Source of the DNA: an uncultured Spirochaetota bacterium
GTDB lineage: Bacteria > Spirochaetota > Spirochaetia > JAFGXN01
Assembly: GCA_944388995.1 (NCBI GenBank)
Contig: CALXKN010000016.1
Coordinates: forward strand, 1 to 42,802
DNA length: 42,802 nucleotides
Direction: 5' to 3'
Below are positions 1 through 7,826 of the stretch, in pieces. The first letter of the stretch is position 1, and each line of letters opens with the position of its first letter. The notes under the pieces are model-generated. The model was given only the letters and a program-made list of their open reading frames with translations, was not told the DNA's origin and did no database searches. The translations under genes and the position numbers were made by a program.

Positions 1-76
1 TCTCCTTCCCATTCGACTTGCATGCTTAAAACGCGCCGCCAGCGTTCGTTCTGAGCCAGGATCAAACTCTCCATTA
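1..76 (-). rRNA. rrs: 16S ribosomal RNA, 5' end only (partial)
   Basis: Read on the minus strand, this is the conserved start of bacterial 16S rRNA: AGAGTTTGATCCTGGCTCAG at about 51-70, followed by the helix region that ends in the GCATGCAAGTCGA motif. The AACGAACGCTGGCGGCGCG wording after the first motif is typical of spirochaetes. Only about 75 bases are present because the window starts inside the gene. The exact mature 5' end (about 73-78) cannot be fixed by eye. Multicopy rRNA operons commonly break assemblies, which may be why the contig begins here. Confidence 0.95.
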
Positions 77-83
77 TGATATA

Positions 84-103
84 TTAACAGCCGAAGCTGT
101 CAA
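84..103 (-). other. UUCG-loop hairpin in the 16S leader
   Basis: On the minus strand an 8-bp stem (TTGACAGC / GCTGTTAA, one G-T pair) closes a TTCG tetraloop immediately upstream of the 16S 5' end. Such very stable hairpins are expected in the processed rRNA leader, so a role in rRNA folding or processing is inferred. TTGACA within the left arm resembles a -35 box, but no convincing -10 box lies at the right distance. Confidence 0.6.
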
Positions 104-151
104 TATCATGGTTTGTTTGAATCACTAACTTTATTTTCAAAGAAATAAACA

Positions 152-180
152 GTTATAATTCATTAATTATAACCCGCCAA
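152..180 (-). promoter_or_regulatory. Probable rRNA operon promoter
   Basis: On the minus strand, -35 TTGGCG (175-180) and -10 TATAAC (152-157) are separated by exactly 17 bp, which predicts a start near 145 and a leader of about 70 nt before 16S. A perfect 9-bp inverted repeat (152-160 / 165-173) covers the -10 box and part of the spacer and could be an operator or a fortuitous AT palindrome. Bases 181-324 are AT-rich, with no gene or clear terminator visible. Confidence 0.6.
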
Positions 181-324
181 ACTTACAATCCCTTCTCTTT
201 AAATTTTTAAGAACAAAGCAAAATATCATGCGTGACATTTGCCTATTTTCGCTTTATTCTATCGCTTCCGCGAAAAAAAATCAACCGCTTTGGAAAATTT
301 TTTTCTTTTTTTTACGTTTTTTAT

Positions 325-981
325 CTATTCTTCCTTGTCATCTGCCGAAGCAGGAAAGAGCGCTTTCACCACTCGAAACGGGAACCCTTTTCGCAGCAGC
401 GACTCTTTCACCTTGTCGGTCGGCTTTCCGCTGCCTGCCGCTTTTTGCACCAACGCGGCGGCAATTTTCTCCTCTGTTTCAACATCGTAAAAGCGGTTTA
501 TCAGCGACCGAATTGTTTCCGAAGCAACGCCTTTTCCTGCCAATTTAGCGGCCATTTCCGTCCGACTTTCTTTTCCGCGGCGAACATGACTTTCAATATA
601 CAGTTGAGCAAAACGTTCGTCGTCCACAACCCTCTTCTCTGTCAATTCAGAGAGAACAGAGCGAACAATTTCCGTTGAGAAACGTTTGTGTTTCAGCTTT
701 TGAGAAAGCTCGAAGACAGAATGTTCTCTTAAAGAAAGAAAATCGAATGCTTTTTGCCGGCAAAGCTGCCGCTGCGACTCGTTTTCTAATCGAACAAGAA
801 GCTCTTCGTCAACATCGATTCCGCATCCTAACCGCGCTTCCCTGTAAAACGCATAAGAAACGTAAAAAAAAGAGCCGTCGGAGAGTTTGATTTTGAATCC
901 GTCCCCCGAGGCTCGATACGAATCGACAGCGTCGATGCGAAGATTAACGTTTTGAGAACTGGAATCTTCTTCTGGCACCAC
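325..981 (-). CDS. recX: RecX family regulatory protein
   Basis: RecX proteins bind RecA filaments and limit recombinase activity in the cytoplasm. The roughly 218-residue product shows the family's repeated three-helix modules: a stretch beginning [20 protein letters not shown], then [20 protein letters not shown], then a last module near [10 protein letters not shown]. The length is normal for the family. The start is uncertain: tandem GTG codons at 981 and 978 are possible, and a TTG at 1005 would lengthen it. All of these lie inside the end of rpsI, so the gene is probably translated by coupling to rpsI in an rplM-rpsI-recX operon. RecX next to ribosomal protein genes is not its usual neighbourhood. 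No intrinsic terminator is obvious after the stop. Confidence 0.85.
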   Translation of the reverse strand: MVPEEDSSSQNVNLRIDAVDSYRASGDGFKIKLSDGSFFYVSYAFYREARLGCGIDVDEELLVRLENESQRQLCRQKAFDFLSLREHSVFELSQKLKHKRFSTEIVRSVLSELTEKRVVDDERFAQLYIESHVRRGKESRTEMAAKLAGKGVASETIRSLINRFYDVETEEKIAAALVQKAAGSGKPTDKVKESLLRKGFPFRVVKALFPASADDKEE

Positions 982-1339
982 GTTGTCCGTATTTCTTCCG
1001 TTCAACCATTCTCGAATCGCGGGTCAAAAAGCCGTTGGCACCCAAAACAGAGCGGTTGCTTTCATCCGCATCCGCCAATGCCCGGGACAATCCGTGACGA
1101 ATCGCTCCGGCTTGACCGCTGATTCCGCCGCCGTAAACGTTGACCAGAACGTCGTATTTGTTCAGGCAGTTGCAGACGTCAAGCGGGCTTTTGATGGTCT
1201 GCAGAAGAATTTCATCGGGAATGTATTCTTCCGCCTTTTTATTGTTAATGGTAATGTTTCCGTTACCGGCACGCAAATAAACGCGCGCTACAGATGTCTT
1301 CCGCCTTCCTGTTCCGTATCCTAAATTTTCCGTTGTCAC
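944..1339 (-). CDS. rpsI: 30S ribosomal protein S9
   Basis: S9 is a small-subunit protein whose C-terminal tail reaches the P-site tRNA. The 131-residue product matches the family's usual length. It has the N-terminal [12 protein letters not shown] motif, the [19 protein letters not shown] core and the basic tail ending RRRFQFSKR. The start codon is GTG, preceded by AAGGAG at good spacing. The gene follows rplM by 11 bases, the standard L13-S9 pair, and overlaps the start of recX. It is expressed from the rplM promoter. Confidence 0.98.
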   Translation of the reverse strand: MTTENLGYGTGRRKTSVARVYLRAGNGNITINNKKAEEYIPDEILLQTIKSPLDVCNCLNKYDVLVNVYGGGISGQAGAIRHGLSRALADADESNRSVLGANGFLTRDSRMVERKKYGQRGARRRFQFSKR

Positions 1340-1350
1340 AGTTTATCTCC

Positions 1351-1776
1351 TTAACCGATAATTTCAGGTTTCTGCGCCGAATGCGGATGCTGAGCGCCCG
1401 CATACACTTTTAAGTTGGTAAACAACTTTCGGCCCAACCGTCCTTTCGGAAGCATTCCTTTAACTGCTTGTTCCATCGGGAAAGTCGGTTTTTTTACCAA
1501 AACATCCCGGTAAACCGCCGTCTTCAATCCGCCCAAAAATCCGCTGTGGCGTCGATAGAGCTTTTTCGTTTCTTTTCCGCCCGTCACAACCGCTTTTTCA
1601 GCATTAATGATAATGACGTAGTCGCCCACTTCCTGATGAGGCGTGTAGCACGGCTTATTCTTTCCTCTTAAAATATCGGCAGCCAAAACGGCCGTTTTTC
1701 CTAAAGTTTTTCCTTCGGCGTCAATCAAAAACCACTTTCGTTCGACTTCCGCAGGTTTTACGAAGATCGTTTTCAT
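1351..1776 (-). CDS. rplM: 50S ribosomal protein L13
   Basis: L13 is an early-assembly large-subunit protein. The 141-residue product begins MKTIFVKPAEVERKWFLIDA and contains the conserved GDYVIIINAEK, the KLYRRHSGFLGGLK region and MLPKGRLGRKLFTNLKVYAG. The reading frame is open further upstream, but ATG 1776 is chosen because the family starts there and a GAGG/AAAGG ribosome-binding site precedes it directly. It is the first gene of rplM-rpsI-recX. A structured leader of about 80 nt lies between the promoter and this start and may mediate feedback by a ribosomal protein. Confidence 0.98.
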   Translation of the reverse strand: MKTIFVKPAEVERKWFLIDAEGKTLGKTAVLAADILRGKNKPCYTPHQEVGDYVIIINAEKAVVTGGKETKKLYRRHSGFLGGLKTAVYRDVLVKKPTFPMEQAVKGMLPKGRLGRKLFTNLKVYAGAQHPHSAQKPEIIG

Positions 1777-1800
1777 CCTTTTCCTCTGTGATTTCAATTT

Positions 1801-1856
1801 CCGAAAGCGCATCAATTTCGGATCACTGAAACTGCTGTAACGGTACAGTTTCAGTG
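1801..1856 (-). promoter_or_regulatory. Structured 5' leader of rplM (candidate autoregulatory element)
   Basis: The predicted mRNA begins almost exactly at a perfect 11-bp hairpin (arms 1846-1856 and 1824-1834, loop of 11). A second hairpin follows (arms 1816-1821 CCGAAA and 1801-1806 TTTCGG). AUCAC beside the ribosome-binding site (1788-1792 on the plus strand) can pair with GUGAU (1822-1826), which would extend hairpin 2 while invading the first arm pair. The two states are therefore partly exclusive. L13 leaders are known in other phyla; equivalence here is inferred. Confidence 0.5.
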
Positions 1857-1862
1857 TCACTC

Positions 1863-1891
1863 AGTATAGAATTTTTTTTAATTTGCGTCAA
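1863..1891 (-). promoter_or_regulatory. Promoter of rplM-rpsI-recX
   Basis: On the minus strand, -35 TTGACG (1886-1891) and -10 TATACT (1863-1868) are separated by a 17-bp A-tract spacer. The predicted start is near 1856, about 80 nt before the rplM ATG. It lies between the BspA-like gene (upstream, same strand) and rplM, so rplM need not depend on the upstream operon. Confidence 0.75.
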
Positions 1892-1929
1892 GCCGTAAAC
1901 AGTCTCTGAAGACGGAAAACTCGAAAAAA

Positions 1930-3669
1930 TTACGGCATTGCCTTGATTTTGTCTGCATACCCGCTCCATTCTCCGGCAGCTTTGTAAGCGTCAACTGAAT
2001 CGGCAGGAACGAGGATTTCCTCGATGGTTTCGGGGAATGTCAAATCGGTTACACCGGACGGCGGATCGACGCTCTTTACCGTCACCGACTTCAATCGCGT
2101 ACAGTCGGAAAAAACGGCTCCATTGACAGCACTAATCGTCGACGGCAAATCGATTGTCTGCAGCGCCGCGCAAAATCCGAACGCTGTATCGTTGATCGTC
2201 GTCACTCCTTCCGAAAGAACCACCGTTTCCAGCGACGTACAAGCAAAAAAGAGAGACATATCCAAAATGCTCATCGACGACGGGATTGTTACGGACGTCA
2301 GCGATGTACAGGCAAGGAAACTCTCTTTTCCGGAAGTCAGAACTCCATTCGGAATATTGATTGTTTCCAACGCCAGGCAGAGCGAAAATGCTCCGTTATC
2401 AAATCCTGTCACCGAAGTGGGAAGTTCGATGGATTTCAAATTTTTGCAATTATAAAAAGCATATGCGGGAATTTTCGTAATTTGGCCGGGAATCTCAATT
2501 TCCGTCAGCGATGTACATCCGTAAAATGCATATTCACCAAGTTCAGCAACGCTTTCGGGAAAAGAAGCAGAAATTAAGCGGGTATTGTTGAAAAAAGCAC
2601 GTTGAGGAACCTCCGTTAGAGGCTGATCAAACACCCACATTCCTTCACCGGAGGCTGCATCAAAAAACGATCGGTCAGCATTATAATTCGTCCATCCCAA
2701 CGAAATCTCTTCCGATGCGCGGTAAATCACCCGCGAAACAACCCACTCGGCGGTCAAAGTCAGCGGACTCTCAACCGGAGTTTCGAAATTCCACCGTTCA
2801 CCGTTATTCATCCAGGCGTAAAAAACTTGACCTTCTTGTTCGGGTTTGGGCTCTGTCGGCGGTTTCGGAGCCTTTTCGCCTTTCAGAATTTCGACTGAAC
2901 GGCTCTCGGATCCGACCAAAAAGGTGACTGTCACCGTTTCTGCCCAAACCGCGTAGAGATCAACGTCGCCGGTGACTGTCCATTCGCTTTTATCCGGAAA
3001 TTCTGCCGTTTCCGCTTCCGGCTGCTGCGACCAACCGAGAAAGCGATAACCGTCACGGACAAACGGATTCGCGTCCAAAATGACAACCGAATTCAGCGGC
3101 GCCGATTGAATTACTGTTATATCGTTTTCCGGCAACGAAGCGTGAAAAACAATACTGCATTCGTCGGGCGCAGCTTCCGTCCAAACAGCATAAAGATCGA
3201 CATCGCTTGTCTCCATGGTAAAAACCGCGCGATCCGCCCAACGAACATCGGTGGAACCGGGAGAGTCGCTCCAACCGAGAAAGCGATAGCCTTCACGAAC
3301 AAACGGATTAGGAATGAGCCTCTCTTCTCCATGTTCGGGAAACTCCTGCCGAAAAACCCGATCATCGCCTTCAAACGAAGAATGAAAAATAACAAAACAG
3401 GTATTTTGCTTCCATTGTGCGTAAAAATCGCGGTTTTGTGTCATCGGAAGAGAAAAATCGACTTTTTCTCCGCCGATAGGCTGAGTAAACCATCCTTGAA
3501 AAACAAACCCGTCACGCTTCGGATCGGTCGGTGTTAAAACAGTTCCGGCATCAACCGTTACAACAGCTGAAAATCCGCTCCCATCCTGAAAGAAAAACCG
3601 TATGCTCACTGTTTCCGTTTGGCAGGCAAACATAAACATCGTCATCAAAGACAAAAGAATCCGTTTCAT
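1930..3669 (-). CDS. BspA-like surface lipoprotein with four InlB-type repeats and leucine-rich repeats
   Basis: The 579-residue protein has a lipoprotein signal with lipobox Cys16 (MFMFAC). Four InlB B/Flg_new-type repeats follow at about residues 20-310, each ending in a GW...YAxW-like pattern (GWFTQ, GWSDS, GWSQQ, AWMNN). About eight BspA-type LRR_5 units follow (AFYGCTSLTEIEIP and similar). Such proteins usually act in surface adhesion; the ligand is unknown. ATG 3669 is chosen over an upstream extension because it gives the signal peptide and has a GGAGGGAG site. Its ATG overlaps the previous gene's stop as TGATG, so the two are probably translationally coupled. It is the last gene of the lolA-rodZ-rimO-uvrD operon. 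A paralogue lies at 41096-42583. Confidence 0.85.
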   Translation of the reverse strand: MKRILLSLMTMFMFACQTETVSIRFFFQDGSGFSAVVTVDAGTVLTPTDPKRDGFVFQGWFTQPIGGEKVDFSLPMTQNRDFYAQWKQNTCFVIFHSSFEGDDRVFRQEFPEHGEERLIPNPFVREGYRFLGWSDSPGSTDVRWADRAVFTMETSDVDLYAVWTEAAPDECSIVFHASLPENDITVIQSAPLNSVVILDANPFVRDGYRFLGWSQQPEAETAEFPDKSEWTVTGDVDLYAVWAETVTVTFLVGSESRSVEILKGEKAPKPPTEPKPEQEGQVFYAWMNNGERWNFETPVESPLTLTAEWVVSRVIYRASEEISLGWTNYNADRSFFDAASGEGMWVFDQPLTEVPQRAFFNNTRLISASFPESVAELGEYAFYGCTSLTEIEIPGQITKIPAYAFYNCKNLKSIELPTSVTGFDNGAFSLCLALETINIPNGVLTSGKESFLACTSLTSVTIPSSMSILDMSLFFACTSLETVVLSEGVTTINDTAFGFCAALQTIDLPSTISAVNGAVFSDCTRLKSVTVKSVDPPSGVTDLTFPETIEEILVPADSVDAYKAAGEWSGYADKIKAMP

Positions 3670-4442
3670 CAATATTCTCCCTCCGAAAGCGTTAAAACTT
3701 CGGTAATTTTTCCCCAATCGCCTTTCGTTGCTGTCAATGGAAGAACGGCCGCCTCGGCCGCAGTCGGCGGCAGCAAAACACCTCTGTTTAACGCCTCCGT
3801 TCTCATTTTGTCATAATCGCTTCCGCTGTACAAAAGGTAAAATCCATTGCGTTTCCAGGCAGGCGCGGCGATTTTTGGTGCTTCGTCTGCGATTTTTTCG
3901 CTTAAAGCAATCCAATCATAGACGGCACGGGTCAGAACGGCCGTTTCAACCGGAGAGAGTGTTTCTCCTGCGGAAAGAGGCGTCCGCGAACAAAGGGCAA
4001 CCGCTCGAGAAAATCCGCCGGCAGGCAGAATGACGAAGAGCGTCTGCGCCTTCGAAGAAACCGGAAGCGTCGGCCGCCACCGCTCAAAACTTCCCGATTC
4101 GCCTCGAACCGGATCGCAAAGAGCCGTTTTTTTGTCAAAGAGGGCGTCCGCCGCCTGCATTGCCGCCGATTCGCCGGAAAAAACGGCAGAATACGGAAAC
4201 GCCGGGAAAAGCGTCCGCAGTGCTTTTTGAAGGCGGCCGCCGTAAACGGAGGGATAATCGCAAAACACTCCCTGCTCCGCCGCGTTCTTCAGCGTCAGAA
4301 CAAGTTTACCGCTTTTGTGTCCGGAAAACGCACGGCCGCCGCCGCGGTACAAATCGAGCAAAATCCGTCCGTCGTAAGTGTACAATTTAAACTCCCGCGC
4401 GCGTTTAACGGCGGGACAGAATTCTTCACCAATCATACTCAT
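3669..4442 (-). CDS. Degenerate class III aminotransferase-like protein, probably non-catalytic
   Basis: The roughly 257-residue product resembles the N-terminal half of class III PLP aminotransferases: an LLDLYRGGGRAFSGH segment (compare the family's G-x-G-x-x-x-GH region), then YGGRLQKAL and SAVFSGESAAMQAADALF, where the family binds PLP phosphate. It is far shorter than the usual 400-450 residues. I see neither the D-x-x-x-x-G loop nor the PLP lysine, so catalysis is unlikely. The C-terminal part (LYSGSDYDKMRTEALNRGV) resembles the small domain. The start is uncertain: ATG 4442, ATG 4436 or TTG 4457, all overlapping the uvrD end. It is sandwiched between uvrD and the BspA-like gene, overlapping both. 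The function is unknown. Confidence 0.6.
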   Translation of the reverse strand: MSMIGEEFCPAVKRAREFKLYTYDGRILLDLYRGGGRAFSGHKSGKLVLTLKNAAEQGVFCDYPSVYGGRLQKALRTLFPAFPYSAVFSGESAAMQAADALFDKKTALCDPVRGESGSFERWRPTLPVSSKAQTLFVILPAGGFSRAVALCSRTPLSAGETLSPVETAVLTRAVYDWIALSEKIADEAPKIAAPAWKRNGFYLLYSGSDYDKMRTEALNRGVLLPPTAAEAAVLPLTATKGDWGKITEVLTLSEGEY

Positions 4443-6480
4443 ATCCGTTTTTCGCAATCAACTCCAGACGGGTGTATTTCGGCAGAATCTGCCGGACAAT
4501 TCCGTCGGCAAACATGATATGCACGACCGTCTGCGATCCGACACACACGCTTCGCAGCACCCGTCCCTGTCCGTATTTTTCATGCTCAACAACGGCTCCC
4601 GCCGGATAAACCGTCCCTTCCTCATCCGTTTTACGGCCGAAAACATCAACCGCTTCCTTATCAAGCTCCGCTAAAAACGGAGACGGCATCTGCCGTTCGG
4701 AACGCCCGAAACGGAACCGGTTTGCGGCCGAAGTGATGTACAGCGCATGGCGGGCGCGGGTCACAGCCACATAAAACAGCCGCCGCTCTTCTTCGATATT
4801 TTCCGTCCGCGTTGACGGCAGAATTCCGTCCTCAACGCCGGTGATAAAAACCCGGTCAAATTCCAACCCCTTCGTATTGTGAATGGTCGCCAAATTCACG
4901 CCGGGACGTTTTTCTTCCATATCAAAGGAAGTATCGAGCGCCAGACTGTCCAAAAAGAACCTTAAACCCTCCCGGCCTTTCCCGTAACGCGCCGACAAAT
5001 CGATCAGCGCCCTGATATTCTCTTCGCGGTCGGAAAAGCCGCCGTCTTCCTTTGCGTACAGATCGGACAGTCCCGATTCTTTGAAGAAAAAAGTAATCGC
5101 TTCGCCGATAGTGAAATCTTCGTCTGAAAGCGCCCGCCCGAAAAGAGCGCAAAAATGCGCCAGCGCGCCGCCTTTTGCGTCGGTTTCGGCCACGGAAGCG
5201 GCAGCCTGAATCAAATCATTTCCGAAGCGGCCGGATTCCCGGACGATTTTCTGCATTTTCTTTTCGCCGACGCCGCGCGCGGGACGGTTGACAATCCGTT
5301 CGAACGCCGCAAAATCGGAGGGATTGAGCAGCAGCCGCAAGAATGCCAGAGCGTCTTTGACTTCCTTCCGTTCAAAGAACCCGGGCGTCCCCAAAGTCGT
5401 GTACGGAATTCCTTTTTGCCGGAACAGCTGTTCAAAGACCGACGCCTGCGCATTGGTACGGTATAAAACGGCGCTGCCTTCCCACTTTCCGTCGCTTAAA
5501 ATTTCGACACAAAACTCCGCTTCAGCCCGTTCATCATCAAAATACCGCAGCTCGCAGATGCCCTCTTCCGATGACGCGGTCCACAGCGTTTTTCCCAACC
5601 TCTGTTTGTTGTGAGAGATGACGGAATCGGCCGCTTTCAGAATTCGTCCCGCAGAGCGGTAATTCTGTTCCAGTCGGATTGTTTCCGTTCCGGGAAAACA
5701 ATCGGCAAACGTCAGAATATTACCGACTTCGGCTCCGCGAAATGCATAAATTGACTGATCCTCATCACCAACCACACAGAGATATGTGTCATCGCCTTTC
5801 ATCGCCTGCAAAAGGCGGAACTGTGCGGTGTTGGAATCCTGGTACTCGTCAACCAAAATAATTTTATAACGATTCTGAATCTTTTTGCGGAGGATTTCGC
5901 TCTGACGAAGGGCGTGCAGCGGGCGGAGGATCAAATCACCGAAGTCGGCACAGTTGATTTCTTTCAGCCGATTTTGATACGCTTCATACAAATCAGGAAA
6001 ACGCGGTTCGTCACAAATCAAAGTGAGATCGTCTGTCGGCTCCAATGCAGCGTCTTTAGCCCGCTGAACGGCATTGTACACAGCACGGCATTCGTCTTTT
6101 TTATATTCGGGAAAGAGGCGGCTCAACAGTGTTACGGCGTCACCGTCATCAATAATGTTGAAGTCCTGCCGCAATCCCGCCGATTCACCGTAACGACGCA
6201 AAAACCGGGCTCCAAACGAGTGGAATGTACAAATTTCGGCATAAGCAGCCGCCGGAGACAGGGCAACGGCGCGCTGCTTCATTTCTCCCGCCGCTTTATT
6301 GGTAAATGTGACAGCCAAAATCGATCGTGGATCGGCTCCCATCTCTTCAATTAAAAACGCAATTTTTGTCGTAATCACGCGGGTTTTTCCCGAACCGGCG
6401 CCCGCCAAAATCAGCAGCGGTGTTCCGTTGTGAATAACGGCTTCCCGCTGACGATCGTTTAAACCCGTCAGACAATCCAC
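4426..6480 (-). CDS. pcrA: UvrD/PcrA-type ATP-dependent DNA helicase
   Basis: A 3'-5' superfamily 1 helicase for repair and replication restart. The 684-residue product has the Q motif (LNDRQREAV), Walker A (AGAGSGKT), motif Ia (VTFTNKAAGEM), Walker B (VDEYQDSN), motif III (GDEDQSIYAFRGA), motif IV (LEQNYRS), motif V (TIHNTKGLEFDRVF) and motif VI (VAVTRARHAL). A C-terminal Tudor-like tail (GAVVEHEKYGQGRVL) is typical of PcrA/UvrD. GTG 6480 is chosen because it begins just before the Q motif and has GGAGG at 6491-6495; the frame stays open farther upstream, but that part lies inside rimO. It overlaps rimO by 13 bases, which suggests coupled translation. Confidence 0.95.
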   Translation of the reverse strand: MDCLTGLNDRQREAVIHNGTPLLILAGAGSGKTRVITTKIAFLIEEMGADPRSILAVTFTNKAAGEMKQRAVALSPAAAYAEICTFHSFGARFLRRYGESAGLRQDFNIIDDGDAVTLLSRLFPEYKKDECRAVYNAVQRAKDAALEPTDDLTLICDEPRFPDLYEAYQNRLKEINCADFGDLILRPLHALRQSEILRKKIQNRYKIILVDEYQDSNTAQFRLLQAMKGDDTYLCVVGDEDQSIYAFRGAEVGNILTFADCFPGTETIRLEQNYRSAGRILKAADSVISHNKQRLGKTLWTASSEEGICELRYFDDERAEAEFCVEILSDGKWEGSAVLYRTNAQASVFEQLFRQKGIPYTTLGTPGFFERKEVKDALAFLRLLLNPSDFAAFERIVNRPARGVGEKKMQKIVRESGRFGNDLIQAAASVAETDAKGGALAHFCALFGRALSDEDFTIGEAITFFFKESGLSDLYAKEDGGFSDREENIRALIDLSARYGKGREGLRFFLDSLALDTSFDMEEKRPGVNLATIHNTKGLEFDRVFITGVEDGILPSTRTENIEEERRLFYVAVTRARHALYITSAANRFRFGRSERQMPSPFLAELDKEAVDVFGRKTDEEGTVYPAGAVVEHEKYGQGRVLRSVCVGSQTVVHIMFADGIVRQILPKYTRLELIAKNGYEYDW

Positions 6481-7826
6481 GGCCGCAGCGCCTCCGCTTC
6501 CAAATCGGGTCCGTTGGCGGCGACAATACGGCAAAGCCACACGTCCCCGGCTTTCGGGTTTCCGCCTTTGACAACCACACATCCGTCGACTTCCGGCGCC
6601 TGAAACCACGTCCGACCGACAGCCAACGGCTCTCCGGCAAACGGCTCTTCAATGAGAACCGCTTCTTCGCGGCCGACAGCCGCTTTCATTTTTTCAGCAG
6701 TAACCGCCGCCTGAATTTTCTCCCATTCGGCTTTCGCCTGAAACGCACGCCGCCGCGCCAAACGGTGACGCAGCGCACCGCGGAACCGGGCAGCCGCCGT
6801 TCCCTCTTCCCTCGAATAAACAAAAAAACCGACCCAATCCAAACGGTTTTCTTTCAGAAACGCTCCGACCTCGGCCGCCCTCTTTTTGGTTTCCCCCGGA
6901 AAGCCGGCCATAAATGTTGAACGAATGACAGCGTTCGGCATTAAAGTACGAATTTTTTTAATCAGCCTGCTGTAAACAGCGGCGTCTCCTTTTCTGCCCA
7001 TCCGGCGCAGAATTTCCACACACGCGTGTTGAAACGGAATATCAAAATACGGCAGCACTTTTTTACAGGAGGCAACAGTCTGCAAAAGCGAATCGGTAAT
7101 GTGATCGGGGTGCAGATAAAGAAGTCGAATTTGAAAGTTTCCGTCGATTGCGTCCAATCGTTTCAGCAATCGTTCCAAGGCAGCCGTACCCGATTCGGTA
7201 TTTCCGTTGCTGCCGAATGCGGTCAAATCCTGCGCCGCTAAATTGATTTCGTACACACCCGACGCGGTCAACGCCCGCACCTCCGCCTCAACCGATTCTT
7301 CACTGCGGCTTTTGATGCGGCCGCGGATAAGAGGAATGGCGCAGAACGAACAGAAATTTTCGCACCCTTCGGCAATTTTAACGTAGACGCTGCGCGGAGT
7401 CGAAAAGAAAAAATTCCTTTCGTAAAAAAGTCTGTCGGGAACGGCGGCTTCGGCTCCCGCCAGTTTCAGCACCGCCTCAGCCGTTTTCCGGATTGAACGG
7501 TTGCCGATAAAAAGGTCAGCCGCTCCGGTTTTTTTCAGTTCGTTTTCATAACGCTGCGCCAGACAGCCGGTCACCGCCAGTTTTTTGCCGGGATAGCGTT
7601 CCCTCAAATCGGTAAAAACAGCGACCGATTCCTTTTTGGCATCATCGATAAAACCGCACGTATTGACAATCAAAATATCCGCCGCGACGGCGTCTGCCGT
7701 ATGCCGCAACCCGTTTTGAGACAATAAGGCAATCAGATTTTCCGAATCGACACTGTTTTTGGCGCAGCCGCACGTTTCAAGATAAAACGAACGCGCCTCA
7801 ATATCTCGGAATGATTCTGAGCTCAT
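6468..7826 (-). CDS. rimO: Ribosomal protein S12 methylthiotransferase RimO
   Basis: A radical-SAM methylthiotransferase that modifies an aspartate of ribosomal protein S12. The 452-residue product has the UPF0004 domain with three cluster cysteines (CGCAKNSVDSE, VNTCGFIDDAKKES, VTGCLAQRY). The radical-SAM motif CxxxCxxC appears as CENFCSFC, followed by IPLIRGRIKSRS. A C-terminal TRAM domain runs from about residue 385. The DSE and GFIDDAK wording fits RimO rather than MiaB. ATG 7826 lies 29 bases inside the end of rodZ and is preceded only by a weak purine stretch, so coupling to rodZ translation is likely. The stop overlaps the helicase start. Confidence 0.93.
   Translation of the reverse strand: MSSESFRDIEARSFYLETCGCAKNSVDSENLIALLSQNGLRHTADAVAADILIVNTCGFIDDAKKESVAVFTDLRERYPGKKLAVTGCLAQRYENELKKTGAADLFIGNRSIRKTAEAVLKLAGAEAAVPDRLFYERNFFFSTPRSVYVKIAEGCENFCSFCAIPLIRGRIKSRSEESVEAEVRALTASGVYEINLAAQDLTAFGSNGNTESGTAALERLLKRLDAIDGNFQIRLLYLHPDHITDSLLQTVASCKKVLPYFDIPFQHACVEILRRMGRKGDAAVYSRLIKKIRTLMPNAVIRSTFMAGFPGETKKRAAEVGAFLKENRLDWVGFFVYSREEGTAAARFRGALRHRLARRRAFQAKAEWEKIQAAVTAEKMKAAVGREEAVLIEEPFAGEPLAVGRTWFQAPEVDGCVVVKGGNPKAGDVWLCRIVAANGPDLEAEALRPWIV

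Noticed and set aside
1896-1932. Terminator after the first BspA-like gene
   Set aside because: Only a 3-bp GGC/GCC stem precedes the T-run, too weak to call.
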